A DNA stretch of 14,656 bases from Neobacillus bataviensis (GCF_019969725.1 NZ_JAHXYW010000030.1:1-14656), one strand, 5' to 3'; positions 1 through 10,457 are shown, counted from the stretch's first letter. Numbers and translations: made by a program. Notes: generated by a model not told the origin, from the sequence alone.

Positions 1-116
<116 letters not shown>

Positions 117-203
117 AGTCATATGAACATATGAAGGTGAACTCGTTTTTACAATACTTCTTCTGCATTATCTAGTTTTGAGGGAATGAACCCTTAATAA
201 TAG

Positions 204-320
<117 letters not shown>

Positions 321-330
321 AAATGAAAAA

Positions 331-356
331 GGACAATCCGCGAGGATTGTCTTTTT
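331..356 (+). terminator. Intrinsic terminator of the rRNA operon
   Basis: A perfect 8-bp stem, gacaatcc (332-339) with ggattgtc (344-351), closes a gcga tetraloop and is followed by five T. An A-run precedes the stem. It ends transcription of the upstream 23S-5S operon. Confidence 0.9.
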
Positions 357-404
357 GTATTGGGATCAAACTTTTATCCAAAAATGAAAATTGGATTACA
401 CTGT

Positions 405-618
405 GGACACGGGAACTGGAATAATGGAAGGCCAAGTCCGCAATAACGTTTATAGAGGACACGGGAAGTGGATAAGTGGAAGGCCAAGTCCGTGATAGTG
501 CTTATAGAGGACATGGCCAGTGGAAAAAAGGAAGACAGAGTCTACAATAGCGCTTATAGAGGACATGAGCAGTGGAAAATAGAAAGGCCGAGTCCGCAGT
601 AGCTCTCGATCTTATTAA
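405..618 (+). repeat. 52-bp tandem repeat, four copies, in the rRNA-yaaC intergenic region
   Basis: Four head-to-tail copies begin with ggac at 405, 457, 509 and 561, so three successive periods are exactly 52 bases. Units 1 and 2 are most alike, sharing the ggacacggga start and the ggaaggccaagtccg centre. Units 3 and 4 have diverged more, and unit 4 carries about six extra bases before the next ggac at 619. Each unit ends in a version of gcttataga and holds an inverted ggac/gtcc pair. A period of 52 is not a multiple of three and stops interrupt all frames I read through, so this is not coding. The whole 321-733 stretch contains no convincing gene. Confidence 0.85.
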
Positions 619-733
619 GGACGAACTATCTTACCAGTCCATCCCCTACGAACTCACCTTCATAACCATGATGAAAGACAAAATCGCGAATCCCCCCACG
701 AAATGTCCTTCACCCACTCAATCCCTCAATCCT

Positions 734-3250
<2,517 letters not shown>

Positions 3251-3256
3251 TTTTTA

Positions 3257-3290
3257 AACAGAGGGGCTATAGGAGCCTCTCTGTTTTTTT
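3257..3290 (+). terminator. Intrinsic terminator of guaB
   Basis: The stem pairs acagaggggct (3258-3268 region) with agcctctctgt (3274-3284 region) around a short loop, followed by seven T. It starts within ten bases of the guaB stop codon. Confidence 0.88.
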
Positions 3291-3367
3291 GAGAAAAAAG
3301 TCCTGTTTAGTATAAAAAATGAATATAAGATGGGTCGATGCTCTGTCTATGATTTACTAGGCAGTTA

Positions 3368-3376
3368 TGATAAAAT
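3368..3376 (+). promoter_or_regulatory. Possible extended -10 promoter of dacA
   Basis: TGA followed by TAAAAT (3371-3376) makes an extended -10 element 38 bases before the dacA GTG. I see no good -35 at 16-18 bases upstream. Since guaB ends in a terminator, dacA needs its own promoter, and this is the best candidate. Confidence 0.45.
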
Positions 3377-3413
3377 AACCAAGGTGTAATAAAACGTTGG
3401 AGGGTTATAAATA

Positions 3414-4772
3414 GTGAACAAACATGTTTATCAGAAATGCATTGCCAGCTTCTTGGCAATCATGTTGTTTTTCAGCCTATTTGCCGGGGCGAGTTCAGCT
3501 AAGGCAGAAGCGGCTTTAAATGTAAATGCAGACGGTGCGATTTTAGTAGATGGAGAAACAGGCAAGGTTTTATATGAGAAGAATGCGGATACTGTACTAG
3601 GAATTGCTAGTATGACGAAAATGATGACGGAGTATCTATTATTAGAGTCCGTAAAAAAAGGAAAAGTGAAATGGGATCAAGAATACACTCCAAGTGACCT
3701 TGTGTATAAAATCTCCCAGAGAACGGATCTTTCCAATGTTCCATTAAGACCTGATGATAAATATACAATCCGTGAGTTATATGAGGCGATGGCGATCTAC
3801 TCTGCAAATGCCGCAACCATTGCGATTGCTGAAAAAATTGGCGGTTCGGAAACGAATTTCGTTAAAATGATGAATGATAGAGCAAAAAAATTGGGCTTAA
3901 AGGATTATAAATTCGTTAATTCCACTGGTTTAAATAATCGTGACTATAATGGCCAGCAGCCGGAAGGAACGGGTGCGGAGGATGAAAACGTAATGTCATC
4001 CCGTGCCGTTGCGAAATTAGCGTTCCATTTAATTAATGATTTCCCAGAAGTGCTAAAAACGGCAAGTACGCCTAAGAAAACCTTTAGAGAAGGCACAACC
4101 GACCAAATTAAGATGGATAACTGGAACTGGATGCTGCCATCTTTAACGTACGGCTATGAAGGTATGGACGGGCTTAAAACGGGTACAACAGATTTCGCCG
4201 GATACTGCTTCACCGGAACGGCTAGCCGTGATGGCAAGCGGTTTATCACAGTTGTGCAAAATGCCAAAGATGCCAGCGGCCAAGGCGGCTATAAAGCACG
4301 CTTCGACGAAACAAGAAAAATGATGGATTATGCGTTTAGCAATTACACAAAAGAAGAAGTGCTTCCAAAGCATTATCAAGTAAAGGGGCACAAATCAATC
4401 CCTGTTATTAAAGGGAAAAGCGATCAAGTAGAGGTCTATACAAAGTCAGCCATCAACATGGTGATTTTAAATGGTGAAAAGAAAGAGTATAAACCTGTTT
4501 TGGTATTAGATAAAAATAAGGTGAATAAAAAAGGTGAATTAACAGCTCCAATTAAAAAAGGTGAAAAGATAGGGACGGTAACGATTCAACCGAAGAGTGG
4601 CGAGAAGGTCAGCTTCTTAACGGAAGAAGGTCAAAAGAAGGTTCAGGTCGATCTCATTGCGGCCCAGGATGTTGAAAAGGCAAACTGGTTTGTGTTAATG
4701 ATGAGAGGCATCGGCAGTTTCTTTGGCGATGTATGGCATGGAATTTCTACAACCGTTAAAGGCTGGTTTTAA
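3414..4772 (+). CDS. dacA: D-alanyl-D-alanine carboxypeptidase (penicillin-binding protein 5 type)
   Basis: DacA removes the terminal D-Ala from peptidoglycan pentapeptides and limits cross-linking; it acts outside the cytoplasmic membrane. The 452-residue product starts with a signal peptide (hydrophobic residues 11-27, likely cleavage after AKA at residue 31). The penicillin-binding triad is complete: Ser66-Met-Thr-Lys69 with the nucleophile, Ser130-Ala-Asn132, and Lys255-Thr-Gly257. The C-terminus, about residues 425-452 with [18 protein letters not shown], is the amphipathic membrane anchor of this class. The start is GTG with GGAGGG at 3399-3404. It lies between guaB and the former pdxST site, as in B. 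subtilis, and ends in a terminator, so it is probably a single-gene unit. Confidence 0.97.
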   Translation: MNKHVYQKCIASFLAIMLFFSLFAGASSAKAEAALNVNADGAILVDGETGKVLYEKNADTVLGIASMTKMMTEYLLLESVKKGKVKWDQEYTPSDLVYKISQRTDLSNVPLRPDDKYTIRELYEAMAIYSANAATIAIAEKIGGSETNFVKMMNDRAKKLGLKDYKFVNSTGLNNRDYNGQQPEGTGAEDENVMSSRAVAKLAFHLINDFPEVLKTASTPKKTFREGTTDQIKMDNWNWMLPSLTYGYEGMDGLKTGTTDFAGYCFTGTASRDGKRFITVVQNAKDASGQGGYKARFDETRKMMDYAFSNYTKEEVLPKHYQVKGHKSIPVIKGKSDQVEVYTKSAINMVILNGEKKEYKPVLVLDKNKVNKKGELTAPIKKGEKIGTVTIQPKSGEKVSFLTEEGQKKVQVDLIAAQDVEKANWFVLMMRGIGSFFGDVWHGISTTVKGWF

Positions 4773-4790
4773 TTAAAAATAAGCTATTCT

Positions 4791-4827
4791 AAAAGAGGAT
4801 TTTTGTCTTGACAGGAATCCTTTTTTG
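4791..4827 (+). terminator. Intrinsic terminator of dacA
   Basis: aaaagaggatt (4791-4801) pairs with aatcctttttt (from 4816) around a 14-base loop, followed by a T-run ending near 4826. The stem includes one G-U pair. Confidence 0.75.
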
Positions 4828-4871
4828 TTGCTTTAATGATTTTATGAGAAAAAAATATTTCCGACATTTTT

Positions 4872-4976
4872 CAATTCCTAGGCTGTTCCTTCCATCCGGA
4901 GCTGACAGACAATCACCACCTCACGGCCTACTTCGTGGAAATTGTGAAGGAAGCAAAGGCAAAACAATTAGTATAG
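4872..4976 (+). pseudogene. pdxT: Remnant of pdxT: C-terminal 34 codons and stop only
   Basis: The frame 4872-4976 encodes [16 protein letters not shown] followed by [18 protein letters not shown] and a TAG stop. This is the end of PdxT, the glutaminase subunit of pyridoxal 5'-phosphate synthase (usual length about 196 residues). It keeps the His and Glu (HPE) of the Cys-His-Glu triad, but the domain with the catalytic cysteine is absent. Upstream in the same frame, eight unrelated codons (EKNISDIF) run back to a stop at 4845-4847, so similarity breaks off at about 4871. In B. subtilis pdxS-pdxT occupies exactly this place between dacA and serS; here pdxS and about 160 codons of pdxT are gone. 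No start codon or ribosome binding site serves the fragment. The frame has no stop or frameshift, which suggests a recent loss. Confidence 0.88.
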
Positions 4977-4982
4977 AACTGG

Positions 4983-5011
4983 TTGCATTTGGATAATATA
5001 TGTAGTAAATT
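4983..5011 (+). promoter_or_regulatory. Weak candidate promoter of serS
   Basis: TTGCAT (4983-4988) and TAAATT (5006-5011) are 17 bases apart, just after the pdxT relic's stop codon. A second possible -10, TAATAT, lies at 4994-4999 without a good -35. Some promoter must lie here because the T-box leader begins shortly downstream, but the exact elements are uncertain. Confidence 0.35.
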
Positions 5012-5032
5012 AAGAGATACAAATTCATATTG

Positions 5033-5276
5033 TTTAAAGCAATGAGAGGAACTAGTAGCAGGAATTTTGTTCTAAAGAGAGCCGGTGGCTGGTGTGAACC
5101 GGTGGATGAAGCTTGTGAATCCCTCCTCGAGTAAGGTACGGAACGTCTTTTTAGAAAAGGCTAGTAAGTACTTTCGGTACAAAACCGTTAACGTTTTTGA
5201 GGTGGACAGTTTAGGCTGTCAACCAGGGTGGTAACGCGGGTAACTCTCGTCCCTGTTTTTGGGGCGGGAGTTTTTT
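5033..5276 (+). promoter_or_regulatory. T-box leader (serine) controlling serS
   Basis: The leader binds uncharged tRNA-Ser and then allows read-through into serS. Stem I starts with gagga (5046-5050) pairing with tcctc (5124-5128). Inside are the specifier-loop signatures AGTA (5053-5056) and GAA (5117-5119), followed by TCC (5120-5122), a serine codon read by tRNA-Ser(GGA). The apical part carries the GGTG...GTGTGAACC arrangement at about 5084-5100. The T-box AGGGTGGTAACGCGGG lies at 5225-5240, with TGGT at 5229-5232 as the bulge that pairs with the tRNA 3' end. The terminator helix follows at once. The outer limits are approximate. Confidence 0.93.
5242..5276 (+). terminator. Regulated terminator of the serS T-box
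   Basis: aactctcgtccc (5242-5253) pairs with ggggcgggagtt (5261-5272), including two G-U pairs, across a T-rich loop and is followed by a T-run. Its 5' strand lies next to the T-box element, so it excludes the antiterminator, as expected for this class. Confidence 0.9.
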
Positions 5277-5308
5277 GTTTTTATTTTTAAAAAAGGGAGT
5301 GCAGTTGG

Positions 5309-6586
5309 ATGTTAGATATTAAAGTATTAAGAGCGAATTTTGCCGAAGTAAAAGAAAAGCTGCAAAATCGCGGTGAGGATTTAACGGATTTGGGACGATT
5401 TGAAGAGCTTGACTTAAAACGACGTGAACTGATTGTTGAATCTGAAAAATTAAAAAGCCGCCGTAATGAAGTTTCCCAGCAGGTTGCAGCATTAAAACGC
5501 GAAAAACAGGATGCTGATCATCTGATTACGGAAATGCGCGAAGTGGGTGACCGCATAAAAACACTTGATGAGGAGCTTAGAGGAGTAGAAGAGACATTGG
5601 AATTATTGCTGCTCAGCATCCCGAATATTCCACATGAATCTGTTCCCGTCGGTGAAACAGAAGATGATAATATCGAAATCAGAAAGTGGGGCCAAGTGCG
5701 TGAGTTTGAATTTGAAGCTAAGCCGCACTGGGATATTGCTGACCAATTAAGGATTCTTGATTTTGAACGAGCAGGAAAAGTAACAGGAAGCCGGTTTGTC
5801 TTTTACAAAGGGCTTGGAGCACGTTTAGAGCGGGCATTAATGAGCTTCATGCTAGATTTACATGTTGATGAACATGGGTATACGGAAATCCTGCCGCCGT
5901 ACATGGTAAACCGAACCAGCATGACAGGCACAGGGCAATTGCCGAAGTTTGAAGAGGATGCCTTTTTAATCGAAAGTGAAGATTATTTCCTTATTCCGAC
6001 TGCAGAGGTTCCGGTTACCAACTATCACCGTGATGAAATCTTAAGCGGCGAGGAGCTGCCAATTCGTTTTGCGGCCTACAGCGCATGTTTCCGCTCAGAA
6101 GCAGGGTCAGCTGGACGTGATACCCGCGGGTTGATTCGTCAGCATCAATTCAATAAGGTAGAGCTTGTAAAGTTTGTAAAGCCTGAGGATTCTTATGAGG
6201 AGCTTGAAAAGCTGACAAATGATGCAGAAAGAGTGTTGCAGCTTCTGGAGCTTCCATACCGTGTGCTAAGCATGTGCACGGGAGACTTGGGGTTCACTGC
6301 CGCTAAAAAGTATGATATCGAGGTTTGGATTCCAAGCTATGGAACTTACCGTGAAATCTCTTCTTGCAGTAATTTTGAAGCCTTCCAGGCGAGACGTGCT
6401 AATATCCGCTTCCGCCGCGACCCTAAGTCAAAGCCTGAACATGTTCATACACTTAACGGATCTGGCCTTGCGATTGGCCGCACGGTGGCTGCTATTTTGG
6501 AAAACTATCAGCAGGAAGACGGCAGTGTCGTGATTCCAGCCGTACTGCGTCCATACATGGGCAACCGCGAGGTTATTAAGCCTTAA
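5309..6586 (+). CDS. serS: Seryl-tRNA synthetase
   Basis: SerRS charges tRNA-Ser with serine using ATP. It is a cytosolic class II synthetase, and the 425 residues match B. subtilis SerS exactly in length. Residues 1-100 are the charged, heptad-like long coiled coil that grips the long variable arm of tRNA-Ser. The catalytic domain shows the serine-site TAEVPVTNY (231-239), motif 2 with [20 protein letters not shown] (261-280) and motif 3 with GSGLAIGRT (384-392). The ATG has GGGAG nine bases upstream at 5295-5299. Expression is controlled by the T-box leader directly upstream, and a tRNA-Ser gene follows about 190 bases downstream under its own promoter. I see no ordinary terminator right after the stop, only the structured repeat. 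Confidence 0.98.
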   Translation: MLDIKVLRANFAEVKEKLQNRGEDLTDLGRFEELDLKRRELIVESEKLKSRRNEVSQQVAALKREKQDADHLITEMREVGDRIKTLDEELRGVEETLELLLLSIPNIPHESVPVGETEDDNIEIRKWGQVREFEFEAKPHWDIADQLRILDFERAGKVTGSRFVFYKGLGARLERALMSFMLDLHVDEHGYTEILPPYMVNRTSMTGTGQLPKFEEDAFLIESEDYFLIPTAEVPVTNYHRDEILSGEELPIRFAAYSACFRSEAGSAGRDTRGLIRQHQFNKVELVKFVKPEDSYEELEKLTNDAERVLQLLELPYRVLSMCTGDLGFTAAKKYDIEVWIPSYGTYREISSCSNFEAFQARRANIRFRRDPKSKPEHVHTLNGSGLAIGRTVAAILENYQQEDGSVVIPAVLRPYMGNREVIKP

Positions 6587-6610
6587 TAAAAAAATTGCAA
6601 CTTTGAAAAT

Positions 6611-6734
6611 TGTCCAGCTGCAGCGCCTAGGGGCTCGAGGTTATAAGCCAATCCTTCGAGAAGGTTAAAAAGCAACCTTCCCGCCGGCTCGTCTTATGCT
6701 TGTCGCCCCTGGTCAAGGCGCTTCCGCTTTTCTT
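6611..6734 (+). repeat. Structured intergenic repeat-like element after serS
   Basis: About 120 non-coding bases, richer in GC than the flanks, hold nested inverted repeats: agcgcc (6622-6627) with ggcgct (6717-6722), aggggc (6629-6634) with gcccct (6705-6710), ataag (6643-6647) with cttat (6693-6697), and aaggtt (6661-6666) with aacctt (6674-6679). The outer motifs tgtccagctgcagcgcctag and caaggcgcttccgcttttc look like an interspersed palindromic element I recall from many Bacillaceae genomes; that is memory and not a search. It has no open frame. The long folded RNA could also act on the serS 3' end. Confidence 0.65.
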
Positions 6735-6735
6735 C

Positions 6736-6764
6736 TTGACATGCTAATGATATTATGATAAATT
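6736..6764 (+). promoter_or_regulatory. Sigma-A promoter of tRNA-Ser
   Basis: A perfect -35 TTGACA (6736-6741), a 17-base spacer and TAAATT (6759-6764) preceded by TGA (6756-6758), an extended -10. The start would be near 6771, about nine bases before the mature tRNA. Confidence 0.75.
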
Positions 6765-6779
6765 ATCTTTTGTTGATAC

Positions 6780-6872
6780 GGAGGAATACCCAAGTCCGGC
6801 TGAAGGGATCGGTCTTGAAAACCGACAGGCGGGTTAAACCGCGCGGGGGTTCGAATCCCTCTTCCTCCGCCA
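6780..6872 (+). tRNA. tRNA-Ser, anticodon TGA
   Basis: Complete class II tRNA of 93 bases including an encoded CCA. The acceptor stem pairs ggaggaa (6780-6786) with ttcctcc (6862-6868), and the discriminator is G6869. The anticodon stem pairs tcggt (6809-6813) with accga (6821-6825), and the loop cttgaaa gives anticodon TGA at 6816-6818, for UCA and wobble UCN codons. A long variable arm (about 6826-6847) and the T arm with ggttcgaatcc confirm serine identity. It has its own promoter and terminator. A tRNA-Ser follows serS in B. subtilis too. Confidence 0.97.
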
Positions 6873-6909
6873 CAATATACTTACAATCGCGCATAAAACT
6901 GGAGATAAA

Positions 6910-6944
6910 AATTCGTTACATATACATGTAGCGGATTTTTTTTT
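6910..6944 (+). terminator. Intrinsic terminator of tRNA-Ser
   Basis: attcgttacat (6911-6921) pairs with atgtagcggat (6925-6935), with two G-U pairs, around an atac loop, followed by nine T. Confidence 0.85.
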
Positions 6945-6956
6945 GTCTAAAAAAGA

Positions 6957-6994
6957 AAAAACACCAAGCGCCTTATCGGCCAATTGGTGTTTTT
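6957..6994 (-). terminator. Minus-strand terminator overlapping the end of the kinase gene
   Basis: aacaccaa (6960-6967) pairs with ttggtgtt (6984-6991); read on the minus strand the stem is followed by a run of T. The kinase stop codon (6973-6975) lies in the loop, so the last codons of the gene form one arm of the terminator. Confidence 0.8.
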
Positions 6995-7671
6995 GTCATA
7001 TTTAAAATATCATTTAATTTTTCCTCAACCTCACGGCACACGCGCTCGGCATCCGCTTTACTTTTCACAACATCGGTGTTATCCATATCAATAATCAAAA
7101 CTTCGCTTGCGGAATATTGATTCATAACCCACTCATCATAATCCTTCCACACTTCGAAATAGTACTCCTTCAATTCAGGGTTGATTTCAAAGCTGCGGCC
7201 GCGGGACATAATACGATCGATTACTGTATCAAAGGAACCTTTTAAGTAAACCATTAAATCTGGGGCCTTCTTAGGAAGTTCATTTAACTCTTCGAGCATA
7301 TTTTCAACGAGCTCTTCATAAATTTTAAATTCTAAGTCCGAGATTCTGCCTAATCTTTTATTTACATAAGCAAAGTACCAATCTTCATAAATCGAACGGT
7401 CCTGAATGGTGTAAATAGGCTCGCGCCAATTAATGCATTCTTTTACCGTTTTAAAGCGTTTATTTAAAAAGAATAACTGCAGGAGGAACGGAATTCTTCG
7501 TGCATCTAATTCCTCAGGTGTCAATTCATAATAAAGTGGAAGAATCGGATTATCATCCACCGTTTCGTAAAACACTTTGCTCTCAATTCCTTTATTTTTA
7601 AAGTGTGCATTTAACGTGTCTGCCACACTTGTTTTTCCAAGCCCAATCATACCACCAATAACAATACTCAC
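6973..7671 (-). CDS. Deoxynucleoside kinase (deoxyadenosine/deoxycytidine kinase-like)
   Basis: Salvage kinase that phosphorylates a deoxynucleoside with ATP in the cytosol. The product has P-loop GGMIGLGKT (residues 6-14), the acidic YETVDDNP segment (base at Glu36), DRSIYED (91-97) and the lid RGR (157-159), which together define the dNK family. It holds the place of B. subtilis dck (yaaF) beside dgk. However, as I recall the sequences, YETVDDNPILPLYYE and FLLQLFFLNKRF resemble the lactobacillus deoxyadenosine kinase type more than YaaF, so substrate preference is open and I give no symbol. I prefer the GTG start at 7671 (232 residues): a GGGGG Shine-Dalgarno lies six bases before it, whereas the ATG at 7677 directly abuts those G's. 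Downstream in one transcript with dgk, 16 bases apart. Confidence 0.9.
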   Translation of the reverse strand: MSIVIGGMIGLGKTSVADTLNAHFKNKGIESKVFYETVDDNPILPLYYELTPEELDARRIPFLLQLFFLNKRFKTVKECINWREPIYTIQDRSIYEDWYFAYVNKRLGRISDLEFKIYEELVENMLEELNELPKKAPDLMVYLKGSFDTVIDRIMSRGRSFEINPELKEYYFEVWKDYDEWVMNQYSASEVLIIDMDNTDVVKSKADAERVCREVEEKLNDILNMTKTPIGR

Positions 7672-7687
7672 TAACATCCCCCTGTTT

Positions 7688-8335
7688 CTATAATGTGTTG
7701 GACCAGCTGCTCTCTTTTAACGATAATGATAGTTTTTCAATAATATGATTTAAATCTGCTTCATTTTTGACAAAATCCAACTCATCGCCGCTAAAGCGGA
7801 GAACGGGAATTTCCGGATGTTCCTTTTCAAAGCTTGTAATGGCATTTTCATAGTCGATGGATAGTTGTTCTAAATATAACGGGCTGATATTTTTCTCTAC
7901 TTCGCGCCCTCTTATTTTTATACGGCTGAGCAGTGTATCAAGACTTGCATTTAAGTAGATAATGACATTTGGCTTTGGCATATCTTCCGTTAAAATTTGA
8001 TAAATCTTATAGTACTTATTGTACTCATCAGGATTTAAAGTACGTGAAGCAAATATCAAGTTTTTAAATATATGGTAGTCCGCTACAACTGACTTGTTTT
8101 GGCTTAAATAATGGGTATTGATATCCCCTAATTGCTTAAAGCGATTGCAGAGAAAGAACATTTCCGTCTGGAAACTCCATTCTTCAATATTTTCGTAAAA
8201 TTTCCCAAGGAATGGATTTTCATCAACAATCTCTTTTAATAAAGCAAAATTAAAGTGTTCTGAAATGGCCTTTGCAAGTGATGTTTTTCCAACACCAATC
8301 GGCCCTTCAACGGTAATAAAGGGTGTATCCCCCAT
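7688..8335 (-). CDS. dgk: Deoxyguanosine kinase
   Basis: Phosphorylates deoxyguanosine (and in B. subtilis also related purines) to the monophosphate for dNTP salvage. The 215-residue product follows B. subtilis YaaG/Dgk closely: P-loop GPIGVGKTS (11-19), EIVDENPFLGKFYENIEEWS, EMFFLCNRFKQL, ADYHIFKN in the DRS-like position, and the lid RGREVEKN. The frame is open upstream to 8365, but the ATG at 8335 has a perfect AAGGAGG seven bases before it and fits the homologue, so I use it. It is first in a two-gene minus-strand unit with the other kinase. The two kinds of kinase side by side suggest a heterodimer, as known for lactobacillus dNKs; that is inference. The 8336-8506 stretch upstream has no gene and no promoter I can name with confidence. 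Confidence 0.93.
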   Translation of the reverse strand: MGDTPFITVEGPIGVGKTSLAKAISEHFNFALLKEIVDENPFLGKFYENIEEWSFQTEMFFLCNRFKQLGDINTHYLSQNKSVVADYHIFKNLIFASRTLNPDEYNKYYKIYQILTEDMPKPNVIIYLNASLDTLLSRIKIRGREVEKNISPLYLEQLSIDYENAITSFEKEHPEIPVLRFSGDELDFVKNEADLNHIIEKLSLSLKESSWSNTL

Positions 8336-8506
8336 TGCAAGTCCTCCTTCTCCAACTGCCTGCACTCTCTATATTAACCAGGATGAACCGGATAATTTAT
8401 TCTATTTTTGCCATGGTAAATCTTTGACACAAATGATATTTTATCACAATCTGTCGCAGGAAGGGATATGGAATATTTAGAAGTTAGTCGTTTGTTGTCA
8501 AAAATA

Positions 8507-8533
8507 TGAAAAAACTGCCGAATCACGGCAGTT
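8507..8533 (-). terminator. Intrinsic terminator of sleL
   Basis: aactgccg (8513-8520) and cggcagtt (8526-8533) form a perfect 8-bp stem with a 5-base loop. On the minus strand it is followed by six T and lies 17 bases after the sleL stop. Confidence 0.9.
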
Positions 8534-8549
8534 CATGGCGAAAAAATAT

Positions 8550-9839
8550 TTAAGTCCCCCTTTTGGTGACGTTGAAATTATCTACGATTAACAGCCAGTT
8601 TTGCGGGAAGGCCAGACCAAGTTTCCAGTAGCTCATTCCTCTTAAATTCATTTGCTTGATTAGGTTAAACTTTGCTTGGATGGAACGGGCATCCTCGAAC
8701 CAAACCTCATGCTTTTTTCCGCTTCTATCGATATAGTTAAAATGAGGGGCCTGAGCCTTAGTATCATATTGAATTGGGACATTATGCTCTGCTGCAAGCT
8801 GGATGGCCTGCTGCGGGCTGACTGCTCTGGCAACGGAGCCTTGAACAAAAGGCAGTGTCCAGTCATAACCATATAGATTTTGCCCCATCAAAATTTTATT
8901 TGAGGGGATTTCGGTTACAGCATAATCCAATACTTTTTTAACCTGATCAATTGGTGATACGGCCATCGCAGGGCCGCCGCTATAGCCCCATTCATAGGTC
9001 ATGATGACGACAAAGTCGGAGATTTGTCCATGTGCTTTGTAATCATGCCCTTCATACCACTTTCCCTGCTGCGTCGCACTCGTTTTTGGGGCAAGAGCGG
9101 TAGACATGAGCCAGCCTTCACGACTGAATCTTTGCTTTGCTTTCCTTAAAAAGGTGTTATACGCTTCGCGGTCCGCAGGACGCAAAAATTCAAAATCAAA
9201 GTGAATATCGCGGAAGCCATATTTTTGGGCAGTCGTAACAATGTTATTGAGGAATTTATCTTGAATCGCCATATCAGTTAATAAAATACGACCCAACTCA
9301 TCGCTAAATTGATCATTTTCCTGGTTATTAATAACCATCATTAATACATTGCGGTTAGCCCTGGCGATGGCAGGGAAATCATTTAATAACGGCTCTTTTA
9401 AGGTACCATCACGACGAGCTTGAAAGCTAAACGGTGCTAAATAGGTGATATAGGGTGCCGCTTCACGGGCACTTTGCTCGAGAATAGGGGCAACCGTATT
9501 GCCGCGCGGCTCAACGTATGCGTTAAACTCGGCATTTCTTTTTCTTCCTGGGGGAATATATAGACGGTATCCAACAGTGAGGGTCTGGTTAATTTGAATT
9601 CGATTGACTGTCGCAAGCTGCTGCGCTGTAACGCCATATCTTCTGGCTATAATGGTTAAAGATTCACCAGGTTGAACAAAATGAAAATGACCCACAATCG
9701 GTATAACTATGGATTGACCAACAACTAAATTATTTGGGTTGGGTAAATCATTTGCTTCAATTATATCTTGAACCGTTGTATGGTAGGTCCTCGCAATTGT
9801 CGTTAATGATTGATTACTTTGGACAACATGAATTTGCAT
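8550..9839 (-). CDS. sleL: Spore cortex-lytic N-acetylglucosaminidase, LysM + GH18
   Basis: SleL (YaaH) is a spore-coat associated glycosidase that degrades muramic-delta-lactam cortex fragments during germination. The 429-residue protein has two N-terminal LysM peptidoglycan-binding domains (residues 2-46, with HVVQSNQSLTTIA, and 52-95, with HFVQPGESLTIIARRYGV). A GH18 barrel follows from about 105 to the end. The strand DIHFDFE (211-217) keeps the catalytic D-x-E (Asp215, Glu217), while the outer aspartates of the usual DxxDxDxE are replaced, as in other SleL proteins. There is no signal peptide, consistent with deposition from the mother cell. The ATG has GGGAGG seven bases before it. It is divergent from tadA; a sigma-E-like promoter lies in between. 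A terminator follows. Confidence 0.95.
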   Translation of the reverse strand: MQIHVVQSNQSLTTIARTYHTTVQDIIEANDLPNPNNLVVGQSIVIPIVGHFHFVQPGESLTIIARRYGVTAQQLATVNRIQINQTLTVGYRLYIPPGRKRNAEFNAYVEPRGNTVAPILEQSAREAAPYITYLAPFSFQARRDGTLKEPLLNDFPAIARANRNVLMMVINNQENDQFSDELGRILLTDMAIQDKFLNNIVTTAQKYGFRDIHFDFEFLRPADREAYNTFLRKAKQRFSREGWLMSTALAPKTSATQQGKWYEGHDYKAHGQISDFVVIMTYEWGYSGGPAMAVSPIDQVKKVLDYAVTEIPSNKILMGQNLYGYDWTLPFVQGSVARAVSPQQAIQLAAEHNVPIQYDTKAQAPHFNYIDRSGKKHEVWFEDARSIQAKFNLIKQMNLRGMSYWKLGLAFPQNWLLIVDNFNVTKRGT

Positions 9840-9872
9840 TCATATTCCTCCCAACATATATGCGCTAGAACT

Positions 9873-9902
9873 ATTCTATGAGAGCATATGCCGATAAATG
9901 TT
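9873..9902 (-). promoter_or_regulatory. Candidate sigma-E promoter of sleL
   Basis: Read on the minus strand, AACATTTA (9902-9895) is followed after 14 bases by CATAGAAT (9880-9873). The latter differs by one base from the sigma-E -10 consensus CATACAAT, and the spacing fits; the -35 is only partly matching. B. subtilis yaaH is expressed in the mother cell under sigma-E, which supports the reading. Confidence 0.45.
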
Positions 9903-9907
9903 ATAAT
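9902..9907 (+). promoter_or_regulatory. Probable -10 element of tadA
   Basis: A perfect TATAAT lies 31 bases before the tadA ATG. At the expected distance upstream only TGAGAG (9879-9884) is found, a poor -35. The element abuts the candidate sleL promoter on the opposite strand. Confidence 0.4.
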
Positions 9908-9926
9908 GTAGATAAATAAATAGTAG

Positions 9927-10457
<531 letters not shown>

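Noticed and set aside
405..618. CRISPR array
   Set aside because: The 52-bp units are contiguous with no unique spacers of constant length between conserved repeats, and divergence is spread over the whole unit. There are no cas genes in the window.
4808..4996. 62-codon open frame over the pdxT relic
   Set aside because: It is in a different frame from the PdxT-like reading, starts in the dacA terminator loop and has no ribosome binding site. Only the other frame has homology.
8265..8480. 71-codon plus-strand open frame opposite the dgk start
   Set aside because: Antisense shadow of dgk, without a ribosome binding site or family resemblance.
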